From positions 1 to 18,979 of the forward strand of contig SKRK01000333.1 in assembly GCA_007118525.1 (NCBI GenBank): 18,979 nt of DNA. The letters run 5' to 3'. Shown piece after piece: positions 1 through 6,914 of this stretch. This DNA comes from Balneolaceae bacterium (lineage in GTDB: Bacteria > Bacteroidota > Rhodothermia > Balneolales > Balneolaceae). The notes beneath the pieces are model-generated. The model did no database searches. It was not told the origin of the DNA and saw only the letters and a list, made by a program, of their open reading frames with translations. A program made the translations under genes and the position numbers. Within the stretch, counting starts at the first letter, position 1. Each line of letters begins with the position of its first letter.

Positions 1-747
1 CAGTACAAAGCCCTCAAGGCCGGAGAAGATGTGGAACTTGAAGATGGAACCATCATTAAGTCGTACGACATTGTAGGACACCCTCGGCCCGGCGATAGCT
101 TTGCATATATTACCGATACAAAGTACTGCCCGAACTCTGTAAAGCTGGCAATGAATACCAATATTCTTTACCACGAGGCTACTTTTAGCGAAAGCCTTGC
201 CGATAAAGCCGCAGAAACCGGTCATTCAACCTCTATTGACGCTGCAAGGGTTGCAAATGAAGCCCAAACCAAGCTTCTTGTAATTGGACACTTTTCCGCC
301 AGATATACAAATCCATTTGTATTGTTACGCGAGGCGAGAGAGAAATTTTTCCCGGCATGGCTTGCCACTGAGCTTCGACCCATCTATACAGACCCTGCAC
401 AGGAAAAGGGTATTGTACAGCAGAAGGTTTACATCAAAGAGATTGATGACAGCCAGGGCAAAAGCAGCGGATCTTCACGTTCTAAACGCGGAAGTGACGA
501 TAAGCAAAAACGATTCCGGAAAAGAAAAGGATCACCTTCACGCGGAAGTTCCGACAGAGGCAGTAGCAGCAGCAGAGGAAGTGGAGGCGGAAGCCGCAGC
601 CGCAGGGAAGAGTATCCTGAGCGACGCAAAAAGCGATCAGACAGCCCTAGACGCGATCAAGACAATAATGATCACAATCAGGGAACGTCAAGACCACCAA
701 AACACATTACACCCAGAACACCCTTTGACGATTTCGACAGGTTCTAA
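1..747 (+). CDS. rnz: Ribonuclease Z, C-terminal part with basic low-complexity tail (5' truncated)
   Basis: The reading frame is open from base 1, so the gene begins upstream of the window. RNase Z is a metallo-beta-lactamase-fold endonuclease that removes 3' trailers from tRNA precursors. The visible part matches the C-terminal half of the family: a TDT stretch where other members have GDT with a metal-binding Asp, then HEATF, GHSTS and GHFSARY, the last carrying the final metal-ligand His. The N-terminal HxHxDH motif lies outside the window. The conserved fold ends around base 456. About 96 more codons (457-744) encode a disordered-looking tail rich in Arg, Ser, Lys, Gly and Asp, which is not typical of bacterial RNase Z and could bind RNA. 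The next gene starts 14 bases after the stop. Identity as RNase Z is firm; the role of the tail is inference. Confidence 0.88.
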   Translation, partial: QYKALKAGEDVELEDGTIIKSYDIVGHPRPGDSFAYITDTKYCPNSVKLAMNTNILYHEATFSESLADKAAETGHSTSIDAARVANEAQTKLLVIGHFSARYTNPFVLLREAREKFFPAWLATELRPIYTDPAQEKGIVQQKVYIKEIDDSQGKSSGSSRSKRGSDDKQKRFRKRKGSPSRGSSDRGSSSSRGSGGGSRSRREEYPERRKKRSDSPRRDQDNNDHNQGTSRPPKHITPRTPFDDFDRF

Positions 748-761
748 ACAAACAGGTAAAT

Positions 762-2561
762 TTGAGTAAAGCCAAAGATTCTAAAGCCGTCGATTCTATA
801 TTGATTCGACGGCTTTATTACTTTTTTGAACCCTATAAATGGTGGGCAGTTCTGGCCATTGGGCTAACTCTGTCGGCTGCCTTTTTGGGTACAGTTCGTC
901 CAAAACTTACGCAGATTGCCGTAGACGATTATATATCGATTGGAGATATTGATGGTCTGTTTTGGATTATTACTCTGCTGGGGCTGGCCCTCGCAGGTGA
1001 ATTTATTATCCTGGTAGCGAATACCTATATCACCAGATGGTTTGGGCAGGGTGCTTTGTTCGGGCTTAGAAACGCAGTTTTTGCAAAGATTCAATCTCTT
1101 CACGTCCAGTTTTTTGACAAAAACCCAATAGGCCGCCTCATTACACGAACAACCAGTGATATTGAAGCGCTGAGTGAACTGCTGAGTGATGGCATCGTTA
1201 ATATGATTGGGGATCTATTCAGGATCTTCTTCATTCTTTATTTCATGCTTATGATGAGTTGGGAGCTCACCATTATTGCAATTCTTGTGCTGCCAATTCT
1301 ATTCTACTCTACATTTTGGTTTAAAGGAAAAGTTAGGGTGGCGTTTCTGAACGTTCGGGATCAGATCGCGCGGTTAAACTCCTTTGTGCAGGAGCACATT
1401 AACGGAATAGCGATCGTGCAGCTGTTTAATCGCGAGCAGAAACAGAAAGATCATTTTGAATCAATCAATGAAGAGCATAAAGATGCTCACATTCAAACCA
1501 TCTTTTATTTCTCAATATTTTGGCCGGTTGTTGAAGTTCTGGCAAGCCTCGCAATGGCACTGGTTGTATGGTATGGAGGTGCGAGGGCACTCATGGACCA
1601 GGTTACATTTGGCGTTCTTTTGGCATTTATTCAATATGTAAGACAGTTTTTCAATCCTATTCGGGGACTTTCTGAAAAATATAACACGCTTCAATCGGCC
1701 CTCGCGTCCTCAGAGCGAATCTTTGATGTGCTGGATACTGAAAATGAAGTGATCGAGAACCCGCACCCGGTGAAACTTGAAGAAGTAACCGGCTCAATCG
1801 AATTTCAGAATGTCTGGTTCAGATACAATAAAGATGATGAGTTAATTTTAAAAGACGTCTCCTTTAAAGCTGAACCCGGTCAGATTCTTGCAATAGTTGG
1901 TGCCACCGGCGCAGGAAAAACCACGATTATCAATTTATTGCTTAGATATTATGATATCGAGAAAGGGAAAATACTTCTTGACGGAATTGATATAAAAGAT
2001 CTCTCCCTTACAGATCTGCGAACCCGGTTCGGACTTGTTCTTCAGGATAACGCCCTTTTTTCAGGGTCCATACTCAATAACATCACGCTGGGAAACAATA
2101 ACATCACCCGCGAACAGGTTATAAAGGCATCCAAAGAGGTTGAGTGCCATAAGTTCATAAAAAAACTTCCGGGAGGGTACGATTACGTTTTAAATGAACG
2201 GGGAGCATCACTCTCGATGGGGCAGAGACAGCTTATCTGCTTTGTTAGAGCCATGGTGTATGATCCGAAAATTCTGATCCTGGACGAAGCAACCTCAAGC
2301 GTGGACTCTGAAACCGAAGAACTTGTGGCAAAAGCATGCAATCGAATGATGGAAGACAGAACTTCTATCGTTATTGCTCACAGGCTTTCAACCATACAGG
2401 ATGCCGATCGTATTCTGGTAATGCATAAAGGCGAGATCAGGGAGAACGGACCTCATAAACAGCTAATTAGAAAACCTGATGGCATCTACAAAAAGCTTTA
2501 TGAGTTACAGTACAAAGATCAGGCTAATATTCCCGGAAAGAGTGTTGCTAAGTTGTCGTAA
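762..2561 (+). CDS. ABC exporter, fused membrane and ATPase domains (MsbA/multidrug type)
   Basis: This 599-residue type I ABC exporter half-transporter would act as a dimer in the inner membrane, using ATP to move lipids or lipophilic compounds outward; the substrate cannot be read from sequence. About six hydrophobic segments occupy residues 25-305, around residues 27-47, 62-85, 145-165, 168-188, 252-275 and 283-299. The ATPase domain follows, with Walker A GATGAGKTT at 380-388, a Q-loop LQD, the signature LSMGQRQ at 484-490, Walker B ILILDE at 504-509 with the catalytic Glu, a D-loop SSVD, and the switch His at 540. All catalytic elements are present. The start is TTG; no in-frame ATG lies nearby that would keep the N-terminus, and the ribosome site is weak (AGGT). 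It lies 14 bases after rnz and is probably co-transcribed. A heterodimer with a partner encoded elsewhere is possible. Confidence 0.93.
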   Translation: MSKAKDSKAVDSILIRRLYYFFEPYKWWAVLAIGLTLSAAFLGTVRPKLTQIAVDDYISIGDIDGLFWIITLLGLALAGEFIILVANTYITRWFGQGALFGLRNAVFAKIQSLHVQFFDKNPIGRLITRTTSDIEALSELLSDGIVNMIGDLFRIFFILYFMLMMSWELTIIAILVLPILFYSTFWFKGKVRVAFLNVRDQIARLNSFVQEHINGIAIVQLFNREQKQKDHFESINEEHKDAHIQTIFYFSIFWPVVEVLASLAMALVVWYGGARALMDQVTFGVLLAFIQYVRQFFNPIRGLSEKYNTLQSALASSERIFDVLDTENEVIENPHPVKLEEVTGSIEFQNVWFRYNKDDELILKDVSFKAEPGQILAIVGATGAGKTTIINLLLRYYDIEKGKILLDGIDIKDLSLTDLRTRFGLVLQDNALFSGSILNNITLGNNNITREQVIKASKEVECHKFIKKLPGGYDYVLNERGASLSMGQRQLICFVRAMVYDPKILILDEATSSVDSETEELVAKACNRMMEDRTSIVIAHRLSTIQDADRILVMHKGEIRENGPHKQLIRKPDGIYKKLYELQYKDQANIPGKSVAKLS

Positions 2562-2609
2562 AATGGAGATTTTTAAAAATAACAACTTTCAATAAAAAGA
2601 GGAGAAACC

Positions 2610-2861
2610 ATGGTTGATTTAAAAAAAACAGAAAAAGAGATCAAAGAAACGATCCAAAAAGAAAAAAAAGCTTTAAATGAAGCCTATAACAACTATGTGG
2701 ACAGGCTTAAAAATGAAAGCGATAAAATACAAAAAGACATCAGAAGCGAATATAAAACCGCTAAAAAATACGTAAAGAAAAACCCTGAGACAGGTGTTGG
2801 AATCGCATTGGCCGGTGGCCTTTTGGTCGGTTTTGTAATAGCCAAACTTTTTAATAGATAA
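2610..2861 (+). CDS. Small DUF883/YtxH-like membrane-anchored coiled-coil protein
   Basis: This 83-residue protein has two parts. Residues 1-60 are highly charged, rich in Lys and Glu, and predicted by eye to form an amphipathic helix or coiled coil. Residues 62-80 are a glycine/alanine/valine-rich hydrophobic segment followed by a short basic end (KLFNR). The KKNPETGVGIALAGG region resembles the C-terminus of the DUF883 (ElaB/YqjD) family, tail-anchored proteins of which some bind ribosomes in E. coli; YtxH-like proteins are similar. The gene has the strongest ribosome-binding site in the window (AGAGGAG, 6 bases before ATG), suggesting high expression. It lies 48 bases after the ABC gene and 7 bases before prfB. 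Family assignment rests on general architecture. A ribosome-related or stress role would be inference from relatives and neighbours. Confidence 0.75.
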   Translation: MVDLKKTEKEIKETIQKEKKALNEAYNNYVDRLKNESDKIQKDIRSEYKTAKKYVKKNPETGVGIALAGGLLVGFVIAKLFNR

Positions 2862-2868
2862 TCGATAT

Positions 2869-3994
2869 ATGGATCATTTTAATTTAGATAAACTTAAACC
2901 CCTCTTCGAGCGTCTTGATTCGCTCAGGAGGTATCTTTGACTACGATAAAAGAAAAGTACGTGTAATTGAACTGCAGGATCAGACTCAGGATCCTGAACT
3001 TTGGAATGATCCCGATAGGGCCCAGTCTATAATGAAAGAACTGGATCATGAAAAACAGCTTGTTCAGAGTTGGGATGATCTTGATGAACTGCGCGATAGT
3101 ATTCTTGTTTACAAGCAGTTTCTGGATGAAGGTGAAGATGTTTCTGACGAAATTCAGACCGAGATTGCACGCTTCAGGAAAAAACTGGAAGATTTGGAAC
3201 TCCAAAATATGCTCAGTGATGTCGATGATCACCGTGACGCTATAGTAACGTTCAATCCGGGCGCAGGCGGAACAGAAAGTCAGGATTGGGCAGAGATGCT
3301 GTTCAGAATGCATACCCGATGGGCCGAGAAAAAAGGATTTAAAGTTTCGGTTATTGAATATCAGGATGGCGAGGTTGCCGGCCTGAAAAGCGCAACGATT
3401 GAAGTGAGCGGGCCGAATGCTTATGGCTATTTGAAATCAGAGAGCGGCGTACACCGCCTTGTTCGTATTTCACCCTTCGACAGCAATGCACGAAGGCACA
3501 CTTCATTCAGTTCGGTTTTTGTCTCACCTGTAATTGATGATACGATTGAACTAAACATCAATGAATCGGATGTAGAGCTGCAAAGATTTCACGCAAGCGG
3601 AGCGGGCGGGCAAAATGTGAACAAAGTTGAAACAGGTGTTCGCTTAATTTGGACCGGCAAACTTAGCGATGGAACAGAAGAACGTGTAGTTGCCGAATGC
3701 CAGCAGGAGAGATCACAACTGCAGAACCGTGAGAAAGCCATGGTTATGCTGAAGTCAAAGATTTACGAACTGGAAAAGAAAATAAAAGAACGGGAGAAGC
3801 AGAAACTCGAAGATTCTAAAGGAAGTAATGAGTGGGGCTCGCAGATTCGGTCCTATGTATTTCATCCCTACAACATGGTGAAAGATCATCGCACCAACCA
3901 CGAAACAGGAGATGTTCAGGGTGTAATGGATGGTGACCTGGATGAATTTATGAAGGCCTATTTGTTGGCCAACACCGCAGAACAGATAGCATGA
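2869..3994 (+). CDS. prfB: Peptide chain release factor 2, needs programmed +1 frameshift
   Basis: RF2 recognises UGA and UAA in the ribosomal A site and triggers release of the finished protein. Translation starts at ATG 2869, runs 23 codons to Leu CTT (2935-2937) and meets an in-frame TGA at 2938-2940. A +1 shift resumes at GAC 2939 and gives about 374 residues in all, with the junction YL-DYD exactly as in E. coli RF2. Domain 2 carries the stop-reading tripeptide SPF at 201-203; domain 3 carries GGQ at 246-248 inside SGAGGQNVN, which reaches the peptidyl-transferase centre. The residue corresponding to E. coli 246 is Ala, the common form, not the K-12 Thr. The ATG has no Shine-Dalgarno sequence. 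The gene follows the small DUF883-like gene by 7 bases and overlaps coaE by 4. Calling a TTG at 2915 as the start would miss the real N-terminus. Confidence 0.97.
2926..2941 (+). promoter_or_regulatory. RF2 programmed +1 frameshift site
   Basis: An internal Shine-Dalgarno-like AGGAGGT (2926-2932) is followed by TAT, the slippery codon CTT (2935-2937), the zero-frame stop TGA (2938-2940) and C at 2941. This is the canonical RF2 autoregulation signal. When RF2 is scarce the ribosome pauses at UGA, the Leu-tRNA slips from CUU to UUU, and the full protein is made; when RF2 is plentiful translation stops after 23 residues. Every element and its spacing match the known E. coli site. Confidence 0.97.
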
Positions 3995-4593
3995 TTGTAG
4001 CCGGTGTTACAGGGGGGATTGGTTCCGGGAAAACGACGCTCTGTAAAGTTTGGGAGGAATTAGGCGCCAGGATAGTTTATGCCGATGATCTTGCCAAGGA
4101 TCTCATGGTTAATAACTCCGACGTAAGAAAAAAGCTCATTAACACTTTTGGCAAAGAAACCTACCGTGCTGATGGCTCACTCAATAAACCCTATCTGATC
4201 AGGGAAGCATTTGAAAATAATCGTGCTGAGGAGTTGAACGAAATTGTTCATCCGGCCGTGGCCCGGGCTTTTAAGAAGATCTGTTCAAAGGCAGAAGCTG
4301 CCGGAGAAAAAATTATAGTAAAAGAAGCCGCTTTGTTGCTGAACAAGGGCAGACCTGAAGAGCTCGATCTTGTGGTTTTAGTTACAAGTCCAAAGTCGCA
4401 ACAAATAGACAGAGTTAGCAAGAGAGATTCGGTGCAAGAGGAAGAGATCCAGGCCCGAATCAACAAACAACCGGATTTTGAGTCCCTTAAACCCCTGGCC
4501 GACTACATTATTAAAAATGAGGGGAGTTTGGATAAATTTAAAAAAAGATCAAAAGAGCTTTTTGAATTGATTATGAACCGGGAATCCTCCTAA
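3991..4593 (+). CDS. coaE: Dephospho-CoA kinase
   Basis: CoaE phosphorylates the 3'-hydroxyl of dephospho-CoA with ATP, the last step of coenzyme A synthesis, in the cytoplasm. The 200-residue product begins with a P-loop GGIGSGKTT at residues 8-16, followed by the family's GARIVYADDLAKDLM region, where the Asp residues bind substrate. The lid segment with Arg residues and the HPAV motif (E. coli HPRI-like) are present. Length fits the family (about 200). The start codon overlaps the prfB stop as ATGA and has no ribosome-binding site, so translation is probably coupled to ribosomes finishing prfB. The protein ends before a 156-base intergenic region. Confidence 0.93.
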   Translation: MIVAGVTGGIGSGKTTLCKVWEELGARIVYADDLAKDLMVNNSDVRKKLINTFGKETYRADGSLNKPYLIREAFENNRAEELNEIVHPAVARAFKKICSKAEAAGEKIIVKEAALLLNKGRPEELDLVVLVTSPKSQQIDRVSKRDSVQEEEIQARINKQPDFESLKPLADYIIKNEGSLDKFKKRSKELFELIMNRESS

Positions 4594-4631
4594 ATTAAAG
4601 CACGACAATTATTTGATACTGATTGAGGATT

Positions 4632-4651
4632 TTAGAAGAGTCTAATTTTTT
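4632..4651 (+). terminator. Weak candidate intrinsic terminator after coaE
   Basis: A 5-bp stem TTAGA/TCTAA with an AGAG loop is followed directly by six T residues. The T-tract is good, but the stem is short and AT-rich, so termination would be partial at best. Its place 39 bases after coaE is right for ending the rnz-to-coaE transcript. The rest of the 4594-4749 gap holds only a TATAAT (4669-4674) with no convincing -35 partner. Confidence 0.35.
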
Positions 4652-4749
4652 CAGGAGTCAGTGATCATTATAATGAAGCATAAAGATACAGTATGTTATG
4701 ATGGTGCTGTACAAGCTATTTGAAATCAGAGAACAAAAAAGGTATTGGG

Positions 4750-5772
4750 ATGACTATTAAATCAAAAAAACTGGTTACTCTGGATGAGTATATTATCCAA
4801 TCACAGAATAGATTTCCGGGAGCTACAGGTGAACTCTCACAACTTCTCAGGGATATCGGCCTTGCAGCTAAAATTATATCAAGAGAGGTAAATAAGGCGG
4901 GTATAACGAACATTTTAGGTAATGACGGATCTACCAACGTACATGGCGAGTCGGTTAAACGGCTCGATTTGTTCGCTGATCAGCAATTGATATCTGCACT
5001 CGACCGCTCCCTGATAACCTGTATGGTGATTTCAGAAGAGAATGATGGCATTGTAAAGCTGAACAGTGAGGGGGGTAAATATATCGTTTACCTGGACCCC
5101 CTTGATGGGTCTTCCAATATTGATGTAAATGTTTCTATAGGAAGCATCTTCTCAATCTACATGCGACAGCCAAGATTTGGCAAGGAATTGGTGGAAGAGG
5201 ATGCACTGCAGCCGGGTACGCGTCAGGTAGCTGCCGGCTACGTACTGTATGGATCCAGTACCATTATGGCCTATACCACCGGAATGGGTGTAAGTGCCTT
5301 TACACTTGACCCTAGTATTGGTGAGTTTATTCTTTCAAACGACAATTATCAAATACCAACTCATGGCCGGATCTACAGTATTAATGAGGGGAGCTATAAC
5401 TCGTGGGAGCCCGGTCTGAAAAAGTATATTAAATATTGCCAGAAAGATGACGCCGAGACAGGACGCCCATACAGCGCCAGATATATTGGGTCAATGGTAG
5501 CAGACCTTCACCGAACATTGGTGCAGGGTGGGATTTTTATCTACCCTTCAAGCAAAAAATACCCTGAAGGTAAACTTAGGCTTATGTATGAGTGCAATCC
5601 GCACAGTTTTATTATTGAACAGGCGGGAGGTATGGCAATAGATGGCAAGAAAAGGATTTTGGAAATTGAGCCTCACTCCATTCATCAGAGAACACCAATC
5701 TTTGTAGGTTCACCCGAGAATGTGAAAATGGTTAAATCGTTCATGGAAGAGTATGCCGAAGAGCCTGCCTGA
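4750..5772 (+). CDS. fbp: Class I fructose-1,6-bisphosphatase
   Basis: The enzyme hydrolyses fructose 1,6-bisphosphate to fructose 6-phosphate, the committed step of gluconeogenesis. The 340-residue product carries the metal-binding motif DPLDGSSNID from residue 116, preceded by the SEEND acidic loop. The substrate-binding region near the C-terminus is present (GKLRLMYECNP, then EQAGGMA), as is the VADLHRTL segment. Length matches the class I family (about 330-340). I chose ATG 4750 because AAAGG lies 7 bases upstream; a TTG at 4720 would add ten residues without homology or ribosome site. It converges with the DUF192 gene: the two stop codons are 4 bases apart and no terminator hairpin is visible between them. 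Confidence 0.95.
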   Translation: MTIKSKKLVTLDEYIIQSQNRFPGATGELSQLLRDIGLAAKIISREVNKAGITNILGNDGSTNVHGESVKRLDLFADQQLISALDRSLITCMVISEENDGIVKLNSEGGKYIVYLDPLDGSSNIDVNVSIGSIFSIYMRQPRFGKELVEEDALQPGTRQVAAGYVLYGSSTIMAYTTGMGVSAFTLDPSIGEFILSNDNYQIPTHGRIYSINEGSYNSWEPGLKKYIKYCQKDDAETGRPYSARYIGSMVADLHRTLVQGGIFIYPSSKKYPEGKLRLMYECNPHSFIIEQAGGMAIDGKKRILEIEPHSIHQRTPIFVGSPENVKMVKSFMEEYAEEPA

Positions 5773-5776
5773 GGTT

Positions 5777-6256
5777 TTAATCAGTAACCCGTATAGACAT
5801 GCCTTCGGTAATGTCATACCTGAGCGTGTAACCGGCATTCACCTCAACCACATACATGGCAGGTTCTTCCGAGTGTATATTTTCGTGCGAGTAAGGTGGA
5901 GTATTTCTGTGAATGCGTACGATTTCAAAGTCTGAGTTGGCATAAATTATATCAAGAGAAATTGGGGTATTGGCCATCCAGAAGCTTCTGGGTTGTTCAT
6001 CCTCAAATTTAAAAATCATTCCCGAATCAGCCGGCAGATTGTGTACGTCCATTAAACCTTCGCTTCGGCTGTCATCGTCATCAGCTACAGCTGCATCTAT
6101 TTCAGATACAACCTCACCAGCCTCATTTAGAAACTGCACGGTTGCAGTGTACTCCAATTCTCGTCCCTCAACTGTCGAGGGAGGACGTTCTTCTTCAGTA
6201 TTACAGGCTGTAAGGGCCAGGGTCAGGATAAATAGTAGTGTGGTTAGTCTGAACAT
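5777..6256 (-). CDS. DUF192 family lipoprotein
   Basis: This 159-residue protein starts with a lipoprotein signal: a basic Arg, a hydrophobic run, and a lipobox LTAC with the acylated Cys at 18, followed by Asn and acidic residues. Residues 60-159 match DUF192 (COG1430). Visible family landmarks are RSEGLMDVHNLP, GMIFKF, FWMANTPISLDIIY, PPYS and VVEVNAG. The function of DUF192 is not established. The protein should be anchored in an envelope membrane facing the periplasm. It is the only gene on the - strand here. Its upstream region (6257-6397) is shared with the + strand leader of rimP and has a TATAAT on the - strand at 6290-6285, well placed but lacking a clear -35. Its start has no ribosome-binding sequence. 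Confidence 0.88.
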   Translation of the reverse strand: MFRLTTLLFILTLALTACNTEEERPPSTVEGRELEYTATVQFLNEAGEVVSEIDAAVADDDDSRSEGLMDVHNLPADSGMIFKFEDEQPRSFWMANTPISLDIIYANSDFEIVRIHRNTPPYSHENIHSEEPAMYVVEVNAGYTLRYDITEGMSIRVTD

Positions 6257-6367
6257 GGATTCTGTTATTTTCAGTTTTCTACATATTATAATAGTAAGTG
6301 CTTCGTGATGGATTTACAAGCTTAAGAGTTGTTATTTCCATCAATTTACAGTAATTTATAAATCTTG

Positions 6368-6399
6368 AAGTGAGCGCCGAAAGGCCCTCACTTTTTTTT
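6368..6399 (+). terminator. Strong intrinsic terminator just upstream of rimP (possible leader attenuator)
   Basis: A stem AAGTGAG/CTCACTT, a C-C mismatch, then GCC/GGC closed by a GAAA tetraloop, is followed by eight T residues (6392-6399). This is a convincing + strand intrinsic terminator. No + strand gene ends directly before it: the nearest upstream is fbp, 600 bases away across the antisense DUF192 gene. The rimP ATG is 22 bases downstream. Either it stops fbp read-through or it attenuates the rimP-nusA-infB operon. A weak promoter-like pair, TTTCCA (6335-6340) and TATAAA (6357-6362), lies just before it. Confidence 0.8.
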
Positions 6400-6421
6400 G
6401 TACTCATATGTTGTGAAAACG

Positions 6422-6880
6422 ATGCCGGCCGAACCAATAAAAAGAATTAAAGAAATCGCGGAAACTATTGTCGAACAAGAAGATATGTTTCTTGTTGACG
6501 TAGAAATTAAACATGCCAACAAGATGGAAGTCTGGGTCTTGGTAGACTCCCTGACTGGTGGTGTTAATGTTGATTCCTGTTCTAAAATTAGTCGCGAGCT
6601 CGGTTTTTTGCTTGAGGAAAAGAGCATCATCGACAGTGCATATAGGCTGAATGTGTCTTCTCCCGGTCTTTCCAGGCCGCTAAGCGACAAACGCCAATAT
6701 GGGAAAAATAAAGGAAGGACAGCAAAAGTTAAGTACAAAGAAAATGATGATTACTACTCCGTTGAGGGAGTAATTGGTGAAGTAGATGAACAGAAGTTCA
6801 TATTGATAACAGATAACGATGAGAGCAAACATATCCCTTTCTCAGACGTTATAGAGACAAAAATTGTCCCGAAAATATAG
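6422..6880 (+). CDS. rimP: Ribosome maturation factor RimP
   Basis: RimP helps assemble the 30S subunit, acting at the stage where the small-subunit head and central region mature. The 152-residue product fits the family length (about 150). It has the N-terminal alpha/beta domain with the LVDVEIKH strand and the DSLTGGVNVDSCSKISREL helix, the conserved VSSPGLSRPL turn, and an SH3-like C-terminal domain ending in FSDVIETKIV. I chose ATG 6422, which begins right before the first conserved helix; in-frame TTG 6398 and GTG 6413 lie upstream, the TTG inside the terminator T-tract. No ribosome-binding sequence precedes it. It opens the rimP-nusA-infB operon, as in most bacteria. Confidence 0.93.
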   Translation: MPAEPIKRIKEIAETIVEQEDMFLVDVEIKHANKMEVWVLVDSLTGGVNVDSCSKISRELGFLLEEKSIIDSAYRLNVSSPGLSRPLSDKRQYGKNKGRTAKVKYKENDDYYSVEGVIGEVDEQKFILITDNDESKHIPFSDVIETKIVPKI

Positions 6881-6914
6881 CCGGTAACCCAGTTTTATAA
6901 ATCGCACATTTCCA

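Noticed and set aside
284..769. A 161-codon + strand frame overlapping the end of rnz
   Set aside because: It lies out of frame in the RNase Z tail and runs into the ABC gene; no recognisable domain, and the rnz frame carries the conserved HEATF, GHSTS and GHFSARY motifs.
2568..2579. ATTTTTAAAAAT palindrome after the ABC gene as a terminator
   Set aside because: It is pure AT with no loop and no following T-run; it would not form a stable hairpin.
2915..2938. prfB beginning at TTG 2915 in a single frame
   Set aside because: It ignores the canonical frameshift site and replaces the conserved N-terminal helix with an unrelated peptide.
4669..4674. TATAAT upstream of fbp as a promoter
   Set aside because: No -35 element lies at a usable distance beyond a T-run, and Bacteroidota-type promoters differ from this consensus; too weak to list as a feature.
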